Assembly: GCF_001635455.1 (NCBI RefSeq)
Contig: NZ_LWEH01000005.1
Location: 186,001-250,000, forward strand
Direction: 5' to 3'
Origin: Vibrio sp. HI00D65
GTDB lineage: Bacteria > Pseudomonadota > Gammaproteobacteria > Enterobacterales > Vibrionaceae
Length of the DNA stretch: 64,000 bases
Shown: positions 1-9,229 of the stretch, one piece after another
How positions within the stretch are numbered: position 1 is the first letter of the stretch
Layout of the letters: the number at the start of each line of letters is the position of its first letter
The notes under the pieces: model-generated
What the model was told of the DNA's origin: nothing
Databases searched by the model: none
What the model saw: the letters and a program-made list of their open reading frames with translations, nothing else
Translations under genes and position numbers: made by a program

Positions 1-451
1 GGATAATTTGGTTTGAACTACCACGCCAATCCAGCATTGGATCCGCTTTATCTTGCTCAAAACGACCATCAATTAGGGTATCAACGTATTCCAGCACTTG
101 CTTCTGATTTTCATCCAATTCGCCAAGTTCATAGCCTGTCCACATCCAGATATCTTTGCCTTCACATTCTGCTTTTACGCGCTTAACCAACTTTAATACT
201 TCAGAAACATTCGCAGGATGTAGAGGATCACCACCAGAAAGTGATAAACCACTGCGCTTGATTCGCGGATCATTAAGATCGGTAACAATGTGGTCTTGTA
301 GCTCTTGAGTGAACAAATGCCCAGAGTCCAACCTTTGCGTCGACTGGTTATAACACCCACGGCACTGGTGTACACAACCCGACACAAACAAAGTACAGCG
401 TGTGCCTGGACCATTTACAACGTCGATTGGATGATATTGATGATAATTCAT
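1..451 (-). CDS. nrdG: Anaerobic ribonucleotide reductase activating protein NrdG, partial
   Basis: Radical SAM activase that uses S-adenosylmethionine and a 4Fe-4S cluster to install the glycyl radical on NrdD. Reading leftwards from the ATG at 451 there are 150 open codons to the window edge, so the C-terminus is missing. The N-terminus reads MNYHQYHPIDVVNGPGTR. The cluster-binding CX3CX2C motif is visible as CVHQCRGC at about residues 26-33, followed by the glycine-rich SAM motif LSGGDP. It lies 154 nt downstream of nrdD on the same strand, the usual nrdDG order. Family assignment is secure. Confidence 0.95.
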   Translation of the reverse strand, partial: MNYHQYHPIDVVNGPGTRCTLFVSGCVHQCRGCYNQSTQRLDSGHLFTQELQDHIVTDLNDPRIKRSGLSLSGGDPLHPANVSEVLKLVKRVKAECEGKDIWMWTGYELGELDENQKQVLEYVDTLIDGRFEQDKADPMLDWRGSSNQII

Positions 452-520
452 AAGGCAGTATTGAAAACTCGTGATGGCTTAATGGGTTACTTAAAGAGTA
501 ACGAGTAGTGAAACCAATGA

Positions 521-549
521 ATTGGTATCGACATTGAGCCGATACCAAT
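521..549. repeat. Perfect inverted repeat between nrdD and nrdG
   Basis: A 10-bp perfect stem (attggtatcg / cgataccaat) with a 9-nt loop sits in the nrdD-nrdG gap. No T-run follows it in the direction of transcription, so it looks more like an mRNA-stabilising or processing hairpin than a full terminator. Its effect on the NrdD:NrdG ratio is inference. Confidence 0.5.
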
Positions 550-605
550 CTTGTATCGTGAAACGTAGATCTTCTAAGTAAGCTAGCTTACACTCTTAAA
601 GCTCA

Positions 606-2729
606 CTAAAGGTGCTTCACGCGACGTTTAACTTCTTCTTGCTTACCGAAGTTAAATGGTCGAGCATCTGGGCTACCAAGGTAACCGCAAACACGGCGTG
701 TTACTGATACTTTAGTTGAGTCATGGTTGCCACACTTAGGACAGGTAAAGCCCTTACTCGTACAATCGAACTCTCCGTTGTAACCACACTCGTAACACTC
801 ATCAATCGGCGTGTTGGTACCGTAGTAAGGAACACGTGTGTAGCTGTAATCCCATACGTTTTCTAGCGCTTCGATGTTTTTCTGCATGTTAGGGAATTCA
901 CCGTAACAAATGAAACCACCGCTAGAAATTTCAGGATAAGGCATCTCGAAATCAATCTTATCGTATGGGTTCACTTTCTTTTGTACATCTAAGTGAAAGC
1001 TGTTTGTGTAGTAACCACGGTCTGTTACGCCATCAATCACACCAAACTCTTTGGTATCGATGCTGCAGAAACGGCTACATAGGTTTTCACTTGGTGTGCC
1101 GTAAAGGCTGAACGCGTAACCTGTCTCTTTCGTCCAAGATTCCACTTCACGCTTCATGTACTCCACTAGCTCAAGCGCTTTAGCACGCATTTCGCCATCA
1201 TCGTACAAATGAACTTCAGTGCCGTAAAGTGCAGTCATCGCTTCATGGATACCAATGTAACCAAGAGAAACAGAAGCACGGCCGTTCTTGAAGATATCTG
1301 CAATCGAATCATCAGCTTTCAAGCGAACACCACATGCACCTTCCATATATAGGATTGGAGCAACACGTGCCTTCACATTTTCTAGACGAGAAATACGAGT
1401 TTCTAATGCGCGACGAGCAAGCTTCAGTTTTTCATCAAGCAACTCGTAGAACCTAGCCATATCTTGTTTTGCGTTGATCGCAATACGTGGCAAGTTCAAG
1501 CTCACAACACCTAAGTTGTTACGGCCTTCATGGATAAGCTCGCCGTTTTCTTCGTATGTATTCAAGAAGCTACGGCAGCCCATAGGTGTTTTGAATGACC
1601 CTGTCACTTCTACTACCTTGTCGTAGTTAAGAATGTCTGGGTACATACGTTTAGACGCACACTCGAGTGCCAGTTGCTTGATATCGTAGTTTGGATCTTG
1701 TTGCTGGTGGTTCAAACCATCTTTGATAGCAAAGACCAGTTTAGGGAACACGGCTGTTTTACGGTTCTTACCTAAACCTGCAATGCGATTCTTCAAGATA
1801 GATTGCTGGATCAGTTTCGAGCCCCAGCTTTCACCTAAGCCAAAACCAAACGTAACGAATGGCGTTTGACCATTAGCGGTGTGTAGTGTGTTTACTTCGT
1901 ATTCTAGAGATTGGAATGCGTCGTAACACTCTTTCTCAGTGCGAGAGATAGCAAACGCTTCTGGGCAGTGAATGTCCCACTCTTTCGCTAACGATAAATG
2001 TTTCTCGTAACTTGCCATCACGTAAGGCTCTAAAACCTCGTCGATGCGGTTGATCGTTGTGCCGCCGTAAATATGGCTCGCCACTTGTGCGATGATCTGC
2101 GCAGTTACTGCCGTTGCGGTAGAGATAGACTTAGGCGTATCGATTTCCGCGTTACCCATCTTGAAGCCATGCGTTAACATGCCTTTCAAGTCGATAAGCA
2201 TACAGTTAAACATTGGGAAGAACGGCGCGTAATCGAGATCGTGGTAGTGAATGTCACCATACTCGTGAGCATGTACGATGTCACGTGGCAAAATGTGAGT
2301 TTTTGCATAGTGTTTAGCCACGATACCCGCTAGCAGGTCACGCTGAGTTGGGATTACTTTGCCATCTTTGTTCGCGTTTTCGTTGATTAGATCAACATTG
2401 CTTTCTTCGATCAAACCTTCGATTTCACGAGTTAACGCACTTTGCTTTTCACGTGCAATATCGCGATCATGACGATATTCAATATATGCGCGTGCTAGAG
2501 ACTTATATGGTCCCTGCATTAGCTCGTTCTCGACCATGGTTTGAATTTCAGAGATATGAACTTCATCGTAGTCTTCGAGCTTCAACTCAACTGCTAATGC
2601 CACATTCAATGCATAAATAGCAATTTCCTTATCGGTTTTGTCTGATGCTGCTTCCACTGCAGCCTGGATGCGATCTCTACTGAATGGAGCTCTTGAGCCA
2701 TCACGCTTGATTACGATTGATTTCACCAC
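606..2729 (-). CDS. nrdD: Anaerobic ribonucleoside-triphosphate reductase NrdD
   Basis: Class III ribonucleotide reductase, making dNTPs without oxygen. The 707-residue length is typical. The N-terminus (MVKSIVIKRDGSRAPF) is an ATP-cone regulatory domain. The C-terminus carries the four zinc-binding cysteines (CYECG and CPKCG) and the glycyl-radical loop RRVCGYLGS at about residue 680. It is transcribed leftwards ahead of nrdG. The upstream region holds a paired NrdR box and a perfect FNR box, indicating repression by NrdR and anaerobic induction. Confidence 0.97.
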   Translation of the reverse strand: MVKSIVIKRDGSRAPFSRDRIQAAVEAASDKTDKEIAIYALNVALAVELKLEDYDEVHISEIQTMVENELMQGPYKSLARAYIEYRHDRDIAREKQSALTREIEGLIEESNVDLINENANKDGKVIPTQRDLLAGIVAKHYAKTHILPRDIVHAHEYGDIHYHDLDYAPFFPMFNCMLIDLKGMLTHGFKMGNAEIDTPKSISTATAVTAQIIAQVASHIYGGTTINRIDEVLEPYVMASYEKHLSLAKEWDIHCPEAFAISRTEKECYDAFQSLEYEVNTLHTANGQTPFVTFGFGLGESWGSKLIQQSILKNRIAGLGKNRKTAVFPKLVFAIKDGLNHQQQDPNYDIKQLALECASKRMYPDILNYDKVVEVTGSFKTPMGCRSFLNTYEENGELIHEGRNNLGVVSLNLPRIAINAKQDMARFYELLDEKLKLARRALETRISRLENVKARVAPILYMEGACGVRLKADDSIADIFKNGRASVSLGYIGIHEAMTALYGTEVHLYDDGEMRAKALELVEYMKREVESWTKETGYAFSLYGTPSENLCSRFCSIDTKEFGVIDGVTDRGYYTNSFHLDVQKKVNPYDKIDFEMPYPEISSGGFICYGEFPNMQKNIEALENVWDYSYTRVPYYGTNTPIDECYECGYNGEFDCTSKGFTCPKCGNHDSTKVSVTRRVCGYLGSPDARPFNFGKQEEVKRRVKHL

Positions 2730-2770
2730 TTCTCCTTACTCTTGAGGTATTCACCGACTTATCCACAAAC

Positions 2771-2816
2771 ACACTATATAGAGCGATTTACCGTTAAACT
2801 AACACTAGATATTGTG
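2771..2816 (-). promoter_or_regulatory. Paired NrdR boxes upstream of nrdD
   Basis: Two copies resembling the NrdR consensus are visible: acactatatagag (2771-2783) and aacactagatattgtg (2801-2816). Their centres are about 31 bp apart, the three-helical-turn spacing usual for NrdR. They lie 42-87 bp upstream of the nrdD start, consistent with repression when dATP is plentiful. Confidence 0.75.
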
Positions 2817-2848
2817 GCGTATTTAACGAGAACCACCAAACTTGAGTA

Positions 2849-2862
2849 TTGATTTGGATCAA
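2849..2862 (-). promoter_or_regulatory. FNR box upstream of nrdD
   Basis: The sequence ttgatttggatcaa matches TTGAT-N4-ATCAA exactly and lies about 120 bp upstream of the nrdD start. Anaerobic activation of nrdDG by FNR is known in enterobacteria. Upstream placement relative to the NrdR boxes fits an activator plus a repressor. Confidence 0.8.
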
Positions 2863-2875
2863 TAAAAAGAGAACG

Positions 2876-2889
2876 CTGACTAAGATCAA
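2876..2889 (-). promoter_or_regulatory. Possible second, weaker FNR box
   Basis: The sequence ctgactaagatcaa keeps one perfect half-site (atcaa) and a degenerate one (ctgac). Its centre is 27 bp from that of the perfect FNR box. It may instead serve the divergent gene at 3030. Confidence 0.35.
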
Positions 2890-3029
2890 TTCAATATTAT
2901 TACGCTAGTTCTCAACTCGAAAAGAAACAATGTAACAATAAAAAAACTGCTAAAAAGAGTTGAATTTTTGGTAAGTGTTGTAGGATAACGGCTCATCAAT
3001 ATTGGTCGACAAATTTAGGGATATTTGGG

Positions 3030-3905
3030 ATGAAACGACTACAAAAGTGGTTAATGTTAGGCTGCCTAATCGGTAACCAAGCAATCGCTGAACCTCTAAC
3101 CATATCCAGTTGGAATATCGAATGGTTATCAACCAACGAGGCTGTGAATAAGTTTTCTGATAAACGAGAGCAAGCCGACTTCGATAGAATCGGAACGTAT
3201 TTTCAATCCTTAAACGCCGATGTGGTTGCGTTTCAAGAAGTCGATGACGTAAATGCCATGCAGCGTGTGGCTGGTGATCAATATCAGATCTTAATGTCTG
3301 ACCGGTCTCTACCTAAGAACAGCAACCACCAATTTAAAGAAATGAACCAATATACTGGGTTTGCGGTTCGTAAAGGAGTAACCTTCACCGACTACGCCGA
3401 CTTTCCGCTTGAAACTACGTCCAACAGTAAACTTAGGTTTGCCAGCTATATCGTTATAGAGACAGAGACTAAACCCATTCACATGCTATCTGTTCATTTA
3501 AAGGCAGGATGCAGCGGTGCTTATAAGTCCAACCGCGATTGCTCACGTTTAAAAGAGCAAGCTCAGCAATTGAACAAGTGGATAAAGCAAAGAGAGCGCA
3601 ATAACGAAGACTACGCTATTCTTGGCGACTTTAACCATAACCTCGCTTACTCACGAGATTGGATGTGGGAAGAGTTAACACAATATACTGATGCGCAGTT
3701 AGCGACACGAAAGACACGCGCAGACTGCAAAGTACGCTCTAACCGCAACAACCATCGCACGCATCAGTTCCGCTCTATTATTGATCATATTGTGTTGAGT
3801 AAATCATTGAATGCAGATCCTGCGAAACAACAAGTATTCAAAACACAAGATGTTCTGGACTACAAACTCAGCGATCACTGTCCAGTTACAACGACAATCA
3901 AGTAA
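3030..3905 (+). CDS. Secreted endonuclease/exonuclease/phosphatase family protein
   Basis: 291 residues with an N-terminal signal peptide (about residues 1-20, cleavage near AIA-EP), so it is exported. EEP-fold motifs appear in order: SSWNIEWL (metal/Asn site), VAFQEVD (metal-binding Glu), LGDFNHN (catalytic Asp/Asn) and the C-terminal SDHCPV catalytic His. Members cleave phosphodiesters in DNA, RNA or phospholipid headgroups; the substrate cannot be read from sequence. A periplasmic or extracellular nuclease is the simplest guess. It stands alone, divergent from nrdD, and ends at a strong terminator. Confidence 0.85.
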   Translation: MKRLQKWLMLGCLIGNQAIAEPLTISSWNIEWLSTNEAVNKFSDKREQADFDRIGTYFQSLNADVVAFQEVDDVNAMQRVAGDQYQILMSDRSLPKNSNHQFKEMNQYTGFAVRKGVTFTDYADFPLETTSNSKLRFASYIVIETETKPIHMLSVHLKAGCSGAYKSNRDCSRLKEQAQQLNKWIKQRERNNEDYAILGDFNHNLAYSRDWMWEELTQYTDAQLATRKTRADCKVRSNRNNHRTHQFRSIIDHIVLSKSLNADPAKQQVFKTQDVLDYKLSDHCPVTTTIK

Positions 3906-3923
3906 TTATGCTCCCAACAAACA

Positions 3924-3955
3924 AAAAGCCCTTAGGCGTTAACCTAAGGGCTTTT
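3924..3955. terminator. Bidirectional intrinsic terminator
   Basis: A perfect 13-bp stem (aaaagcccttagg / cctaagggctttt) with a 6-nt loop and T/A-rich flanks on both strands, placed between the convergent genes at 3030 and 3978. Confidence 0.9.
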
Positions 3956-3977
3956 GATTTCATTTGAGCTGTATCAG

Positions 3978-5210
3978 CTACTTAGTCTTGTTTTTTTCAG
4001 CTATCCACTGTGACATGTATTTGGTACTTGCCATGGTGTGGTGCTTGAGCATTGAACCGAAGAAATTATCCAATCGGTGCGAATCAAGCTCAGAAACTAA
4101 CGCAGTTAATCGTTCGATCAATTGATTGCCTAACTTATCTTGCTCGTAATGAGCTTCAAGAATAGAGTGACACTGGCTTTGGGCTTCAAGCCACTTTTCT
4201 TTATCGCGATAAAGCTCAACTGCTGCAGTCACAAACTCATCGATATCATCAGCCATCGCACCCGGCCATTGCAGTTCACCTTGCGGTAGCATGCCTTCAC
4301 TGCCAATCTGACTCGTCACATTCGGGGTTTGCAGCTTCATCGCGTCAAGCAATTTACCTTTAATGCCCGCACCAAAACGTAATGGCGCAACACATACACG
4401 TGCCTCTTCCATCACTTCTTGGGCATCTTTAGCCCAACCTTTGATGTGGAAACCGGTTTTTGGATTATGCAAAGCGGTTGCCTTTGGCGGCGGGTATGAA
4501 CCGTATATATGAAGCTCAGTATCAGGCAACTGCTTACGAATCTTCGGCCAAATCTTCTGTAACTGAAGCACTGCATCCCAGTTAGGTGCATGCCTAAAGT
4601 TACCTATCGTCATGAAATGCTTACGTTCTTCATAGCTTTTCGTGCGTTCAGGCAAAGTATTAAGATCAACCATGAAAGGTAGATGATGTAGAAGCTTTGG
4701 ATCGATATTGAACTCAAATTGGAGCAGCTCCATCTCATAGCTTGAAATGATTAACGAAAGATCACAGCGCAGAATCGCGGCTATTTCACGCTTGGCCAGC
4801 TCACTGTAAAGGTGCTCTTTCGTCAGATCTGTCTCTTTTTTAACAGCTTCATGTCGAGCATTACGTAGAAACTGTAAATCTTCAGTATCCAATAGCTTAA
4901 AGGCATTAGGACATACCCTCTCAACACGCCAACCAAATTGTTCCTCCATCATAAAACGGTCAAACATGACAACATCAGGTTGTAGCTGTTCGATGTACTG
5001 ATTAAAGCTATCGCAATTCAGTTCAATAGATTGGCTCGTGATACCCTCTTCAGAGAGATCGATCATATGATCGGTCTCTTGAGCAGGCGTTGCGAATTCA
5101 ACAGACCAGCCTTGTCGCTTAAACAGGCGTAAAAGTGACATCATATGGCTGCCAGCCGCCGATGAATTCGGTTCTGGCCAAACGTAGCCAATTGCTAAAA
5201 CTTTCTTCAA
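3978..5210 (-). CDS. GT4-like glycosyltransferase
   Basis: 410 residues resembling two-domain GT-B glycosyltransferases. The N-terminus (MKKVLAIGYVWPEPN, then AAGSHMMSLLRLFKRQGW) is the glycine-containing loop of the acceptor domain. The C-terminal half has an APLRFGAGIKGKLLDAM segment with a following Glu, typical of the donor sugar-nucleotide site of family 4. No membrane segment is seen, so it is probably cytosolic. Donor and acceptor are unknown. There is no surrounding polysaccharide cluster, so it may decorate a single surface molecule. Confidence 0.75.
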   Translation of the reverse strand: MKKVLAIGYVWPEPNSSAAGSHMMSLLRLFKRQGWSVEFATPAQETDHMIDLSEEGITSQSIELNCDSFNQYIEQLQPDVVMFDRFMMEEQFGWRVERVCPNAFKLLDTEDLQFLRNARHEAVKKETDLTKEHLYSELAKREIAAILRCDLSLIISSYEMELLQFEFNIDPKLLHHLPFMVDLNTLPERTKSYEERKHFMTIGNFRHAPNWDAVLQLQKIWPKIRKQLPDTELHIYGSYPPPKATALHNPKTGFHIKGWAKDAQEVMEEARVCVAPLRFGAGIKGKLLDAMKLQTPNVTSQIGSEGMLPQGELQWPGAMADDIDEFVTAAVELYRDKEKWLEAQSQCHSILEAHYEQDKLGNQLIERLTALVSELDSHRLDNFFGSMLKHHTMASTKYMSQWIAEKNKTK

Positions 5211-5232
5211 AACACTTCCTAAGAAATAACAA

Positions 5233-5253
5233 AAGGGACTCTAGAAGCCCCTT
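5233..5253 (-). terminator. Weak hairpin at the end of the GNAT pseudogene
   Basis: An 8-bp stem with one G-T pair (read leftwards, aaggggct / agtccctt) overlaps the final stop codon and is followed by a T-rich stretch. Probably the old terminator of the dead gene. Confidence 0.4.
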
Positions 5254-5776
5254 ATTGAACATTTACTGATAATTATAATAAGTTCTAAAAACTCAGCGAT
5301 TCGCTCACCGACATTGCGAGCTATCATAAGCACTTCATCCACAGAGTATAGATTTGAAATCGTAGTTTCGACTTCTGCACCCAATGTAGATTGAGACAGC
5401 TTTTGTGCAAAGTTGTCCGCCCTGGTGGTCACTAATACATGTTTTAGTGTCGAGCCTTGCTCTGCAAGTTTCTGCTTCACTAGCGGCAAAGAATCTAGAA
5501 TCAGCTTTTTACCAAACCCTTGCCCTTACGCACTCGGTAACACAGCAAGTTGCTCCAACTCTAAAACAGCTTCAGGTCAAAAACCCCTCTTTTGAACCCA
5601 TATAATGTTACCAACAATCTCACCTTCACTTTCTGCAACAAAGATACGAAAACGTGGCGCAGCATTTGTGTTACATTGTAACCAATCCTTCGAGTTTTGT
5701 TTTCGAACAAAAGTAGCTTGGTGAACTAAAGCGGCCAACCAAGGTCAGCTTTATCCATTAGACGAACTTGCACCAT
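5241..5776 (-). pseudogene. GNAT acetyltransferase pseudogene
   Basis: Reading leftwards from the ATG at 5776, the first residues (MVQVRLMDKADL) look like a GNAT start, but the frame closes at once. A shift of one or two bases opens the rest, which includes FVAESEGEIVGNIIWVQKRG, then LELEQLAVLPSA and GQGFGKKLI, the acetyl-CoA-binding motif A. Two further in-frame stops interrupt it: TGA at 5577-5579 and TAA at 5526-5528, the latter inside motif A. A frameshift plus two stops make a functional product very unlikely. Confidence 0.85.
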
Positions 5777-5781
5777 AACTG

Positions 5782-6882
5782 CTAATCACTTTCTGAGTTA
5801 GGGCGTGTTTTACAGTGTAAAATGGCCTTCTCTAATAGCTCTAATGCTGATTGTTTTACTTCTGGCAGTTTGGCATCTGATTGACCTAACGGCTCTACAC
5901 GGGCACCCCATTTAATATGGCCTGCGCCCCAAGTTAAACCAGCACCAAATGCTGCAACCAAGATATTTGAATTAGGCTTAACAAAACCTTGCTCTAGTGA
6001 TTCACATAGAGCAATTGGCACGGTCGCTGCCGACGTGTTGCCGTAGTTTTGAATATTCACAAAGGCTTTCTCGCGCTCAATACCAGCCATATCGCAAAGC
6101 GTTTGAATAATTCGGATGTTCGCCTGATGTGGAATTACAACATCAATGTTGTCTGTTGAGATACCTGTGCGGCTCAATACGGTATGCGCAGCCGCCCCCA
6201 TGCCTTTAACTGCACGCTTGAAGATCTCTTTACCTACGAAATCGAAGTCCCAGTAACCATTATCAGCCGCAAAACGGTCCATAGAAGTACCGAACTTAGG
6301 CACCGCTAGAATGTCTCGGCCTTCAGCATCACAGCCGATTTGCGCTTCTTGGAGACCAACTTGCTCTCCAGTGCGAGAAAGTACGACTGCACCCGCACCA
6401 TCACCGAATAGAACCGCAGTATCTCGCTTGGTCCAGTCGATGAAGAATGAAAGACGCTCTGCACCCACAACGATAGCGTTGCGGTAGTTGCCCGCTTGAA
6501 TCAATCGAGTTGCTGTTTCAACACCGTAGATGAAGCCTGTACACGCTGCATTAAGGTCAAAAGCCGCAGCGCTCTTGATACCTAAGTTCTGTTGAACTTT
6601 CGATGCAGTATTTGGAATAAGAGAATCTGGGCTACACGTCGCAACGATAACTAGATCGATGTCTTCAGCCGTTAGGCCAGCACACGCCATTGCGTGCTGA
6701 GCAGCAACGGTCGCTAGCTCAGAGGTATTTACATGACTGATACGACGGTTTTCGATACCAGTTCGAGTACGAATCCACTCGTCAGACGTATCAATGAATG
6801 TGCTTAAATCATCATTGGACAGCACAGCTGGTGGCAGACACTTTCCCCAGCCCGTAATTTCGGCGTAAAATTTTGTCATCAT
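5782..6882 (-). CDS. fabH: Beta-ketoacyl-ACP synthase III (FabH2-like)
   Basis: Condenses a short acyl-CoA with malonyl-ACP to start fatty acid synthesis. The triad is complete: Cys in NAACTGF (residue 114), His in PHQANIRI (252) and Asn in NYGNTSAA (282). At 366 residues it is longer than the usual 316-330, with about 35 extra C-terminal residues after the core. Vibrios carry a second fabH outside the main fab cluster next to trxC, as here. Substrate choice is unknown. Two adjacent ATGs are possible starts; the second has an AGG about 6 nt upstream. Confidence 0.92.
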   Translation of the reverse strand: MMTKFYAEITGWGKCLPPAVLSNDDLSTFIDTSDEWIRTRTGIENRRISHVNTSELATVAAQHAMACAGLTAEDIDLVIVATCSPDSLIPNTASKVQQNLGIKSAAAFDLNAACTGFIYGVETATRLIQAGNYRNAIVVGAERLSFFIDWTKRDTAVLFGDGAGAVVLSRTGEQVGLQEAQIGCDAEGRDILAVPKFGTSMDRFAADNGYWDFDFVGKEIFKRAVKGMGAAAHTVLSRTGISTDNIDVVIPHQANIRIIQTLCDMAGIEREKAFVNIQNYGNTSAATVPIALCESLEQGFVKPNSNILVAAFGAGLTWGAGHIKWGARVEPLGQSDAKLPEVKQSALELLEKAILHCKTRPNSESD

Positions 6883-7002
6883 TTACCTGTTTATTGTTTG
6901 TTTTTATTTGAGTATCTTATTCATGTTTTAAACAGTATAAGCGTTCCGTACGTGATTCGTAAATCGCGTTAGCCACGGAAATGCAATAAAAAAGAGAAAG
7001 TT

Positions 7003-7437
7003 ATGTCTACATTCAACACTCGTTGCCCTGCTTGCGGTGGCGTAAACCGAGTTCCTTCAGAAAGAATTTCAGAAAGCCCTACTTGTGGTAAGTGCAAAAA
7101 TGCACTTCTAGACGGCGCACCAATCGAAGGTACGTCACTGAATTTCCAAGCTATTTTAAACAGTTCACAGCCTGTCATTGTCGATTTTTGGGCGACATGG
7201 TGCAATCCATGTGTAGGATTCGCACCTGTATTTAGCGATGTCGCGAAAGAGCGTGCTGGCGATGTTCGATTTGTTAAGATCGATACCGAAGCTCAACAGC
7301 AACTGGCGGCTATGTATCAAATCAGAAGCCTCCCAACGGTAATGGTGTTTAAGAACGGTCAACGTGTTGATACGATCAACGGTGCTTTGCCGAAAGGTCA
7401 ATTTGATCAATGGCTTAATCAAGCTTTGGCTAAATAA
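7003..7437 (+). CDS. trxC: Thioredoxin 2 (TrxC) with WCNPC active site
   Basis: 144-residue zinc-containing thioredoxin. The N-terminal ribbon has Cys pairs at residues 8/11 and 28/31. The thioredoxin fold follows, with the redox motif WCNPC at 66-70 and the cis-proline loop RSLPTVM. The family usually has WCGPC; here Gly is replaced by Asn (codon aat), which may change the redox potential. It is cytosolic, divergent from the fabH gene, and has an AGAGAAAG ribosome site. Confidence 0.93.
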   Translation: MSTFNTRCPACGGVNRVPSERISESPTCGKCKNALLDGAPIEGTSLNFQAILNSSQPVIVDFWATWCNPCVGFAPVFSDVAKERAGDVRFVKIDTEAQQQLAAMYQIRSLPTVMVFKNGQRVDTINGALPKGQFDQWLNQALAK

Positions 7438-7464
7438 GTTTACCTAAATTCATTCATTAACTTG

Positions 7465-7512
7465 CAAAAAAAATAGGTTATGAGCCCCCTAACGAATAAG
7501 GCTTCATAACCT
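7465..7512 (-). terminator. Intrinsic terminator of the alcohol oxidation operon
   Basis: A 12-bp stem with one bulge (aggttatgagcc / ggcttcataacct). Read leftwards it is followed by eight Ts, so it ends the leftward GMC gene. It may also block transcription coming from trxC. Confidence 0.75.
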
Positions 7513-7552
7513 AGATTAAGCCAACAATTTATCTTGATTGTCTGTTAAACAC

Positions 7553-9229
7553 TCAATTCGTGTTTACTTTTTCGCCTGCTTCATGTTTATTCAAATCACT
7601 CTTCTGATTCACGTCGCTTTGTTCATTCAAACCATATTGCTCTTTGATCTGGTCAGCAATTTTCTCTGCGATCATGATGGTTGGCGCGTTGGTATTCGCA
7701 CCGACAAGTGTCGGCATAATCGAAGCATCAATGACTCGTAAACTCTCTAGCCCATGAACTTTTAAATCTGTGTCCACTACTGCCAGAACATCATCTGCGG
7801 TGCCCATTTTACAGGTTCCTACAGGGTGGTACTGAGTATCTGAACGATTGCGGATATCTTGTTCAATCGCCTTGTCGTCATTGGCATCGACCGGATAAAA
7901 AGCATCACCACGAATATCATCGAACGCTTCGCTTTCTAGCATCTGATATTGCTTCTTCCACCCTTTAATCATGATTTCCATGTCATCAGGGTGACTGAAA
8001 AACGCTGGGTCGATCTTTGGTGGGTCGTAAGGATCAGAGCTATTGAGTGTTACGGCGCCATGGCTTTTTGGCCTCAGCAAGGTGACATGTGATGTAAAGC
8101 CATGACTAGTGTGGATTTTTCTCGCATGATCATCCACTACAGCAACGACAAATACAAACTCCAAATCCGGCACTGCGATATGATCATCAGAACAAAGAAA
8201 ACCAATGCCTTCTGCAAAGTTGCTGCTCATTTTTCCACGGCGCTCTTTGTGCCACAGAGGTAATGCTTTGGTCAATTCAGCGGCCATTTGCAACGAAATA
8301 CCGAAGGTTTCTTGCTTTTCGCAGCACTTATAAGAGTGCACCAAATCAATATGATCTCGTAGGTTCTTACCCACTCCTGGCAGATCATGTACTTGATCGA
8401 TGCTATGCTCCGCCAACTCATCTTTAGCGCCCACGCCCGACAGCAACAACAGTTGAGGGGATCCGAAAGCGCCTGCAGATAGAATGACTTCCTTGTTACA
8501 TCGAATCTGGTAAAGCTTATCGTTAGAACCGTATTCAACTCCAACCGCTTTGTTACCTTCAAACAAGACTTTATGAGTCGTCGCTTTAGTTACGACAGTT
8601 AGGTTGGGACGAGATAGGTTTGGCGTCAAATAGGCCTTGGCTGCACTGCATCGCTCACCGTTCAGCTGAGTAACCTGAGTCGGCATCGCACCAAACTGAG
8701 TAGCACCGTTGATGTCTTCATTGCGAGGCACACCGATCGATTCGCACGCGGACAAGTAGCGTTCCAACATTGGGCTCGGTGACCTAAGGTTCGCCACATT
8801 CAAGGGACCTCCTTGACCATGGTACTCATCTTTGTGTACTTCGTTGTTTTCCGCTTTCTTAAAGTAAGGTAGGCATGACTCGTAGCCCCATCCTGCATTA
8901 CCTAAACTTTCCCAAGTGTCATAGTCATAACGATGACCTCGCGCGTACATCATGGCGTTAATAGAACTCGACCCACCAAGCGTCTTCCCTCTTGGCTGAT
9001 AACCTTTACGACCATTTAAGCCCGGCTGTTCAACCGTCTCAAAAGCCCAGTTATTGAGTTTGGTCGGCATCATCGCCACAACGCCAACTGGAGTATGAAT
9101 AAAGGGGCTCGTGTCTTTGCAACCAGCCTCGAGCAAACAAACAGTAGTACTTGGGGCTTCTGACAATCGAGAAGCCATCACACACCCAGCAGAACCACCG
9201 CCTACAATAATAAAATCATAGTTATCCAT
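7553..9229 (-). CDS. GMC-family FAD alcohol dehydrogenase (AlkJ-like)
   Basis: About 558 residues. The N-terminus has the FAD Rossmann motif IIVGGGSAGCVMASRLSE. GMC signatures follow: PRGKTLGGSSSINAM and the C-terminal YHPVGTCKMG with the catalytic His. It resembles AlkJ, which oxidises medium-chain alcohols to aldehydes, as closely as choline dehydrogenase. The overlap with an acyl-CoA ligase favours an alcohol/aldehyde role over betaine synthesis. The start at 9229 was chosen because AGAGG precedes it and it overlaps the ligase stop by 8 nt; a start at 9244 is also open. Confidence 0.85.
   Translation of the reverse strand: MDNYDFIIVGGGSAGCVMASRLSEAPSTTVCLLEAGCKDTSPFIHTPVGVVAMMPTKLNNWAFETVEQPGLNGRKGYQPRGKTLGGSSSINAMMYARGHRYDYDTWESLGNAGWGYESCLPYFKKAENNEVHKDEYHGQGGPLNVANLRSPSPMLERYLSACESIGVPRNEDINGATQFGAMPTQVTQLNGERCSAAKAYLTPNLSRPNLTVVTKATTHKVLFEGNKAVGVEYGSNDKLYQIRCNKEVILSAGAFGSPQLLLLSGVGAKDELAEHSIDQVHDLPGVGKNLRDHIDLVHSYKCCEKQETFGISLQMAAELTKALPLWHKERRGKMSSNFAEGIGFLCSDDHIAVPDLEFVFVVAVVDDHARKIHTSHGFTSHVTLLRPKSHGAVTLNSSDPYDPPKIDPAFFSHPDDMEIMIKGWKKQYQMLESEAFDDIRGDAFYPVDANDDKAIEQDIRNRSDTQYHPVGTCKMGTADDVLAVVDTDLKVHGLESLRVIDASIMPTLVGANTNAPTIMIAEKIADQIKEQYGLNEQSDVNQKSDLNKHEAGEKVNTN

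Noticed and set aside
5241..5776. UGA in the GNAT gene as a selenocysteine codon or programmed readthrough
   Set aside because: A second stop and a frameshift in the same gene make simple decay the better reading; no SECIS-like hairpin follows.
7553..9229. Calling the GMC gene betA (choline dehydrogenase)
   Set aside because: No betB, betI or choline transporter is adjacent; the neighbour is an acyl-CoA ligase, so an AlkJ-like role fits better.
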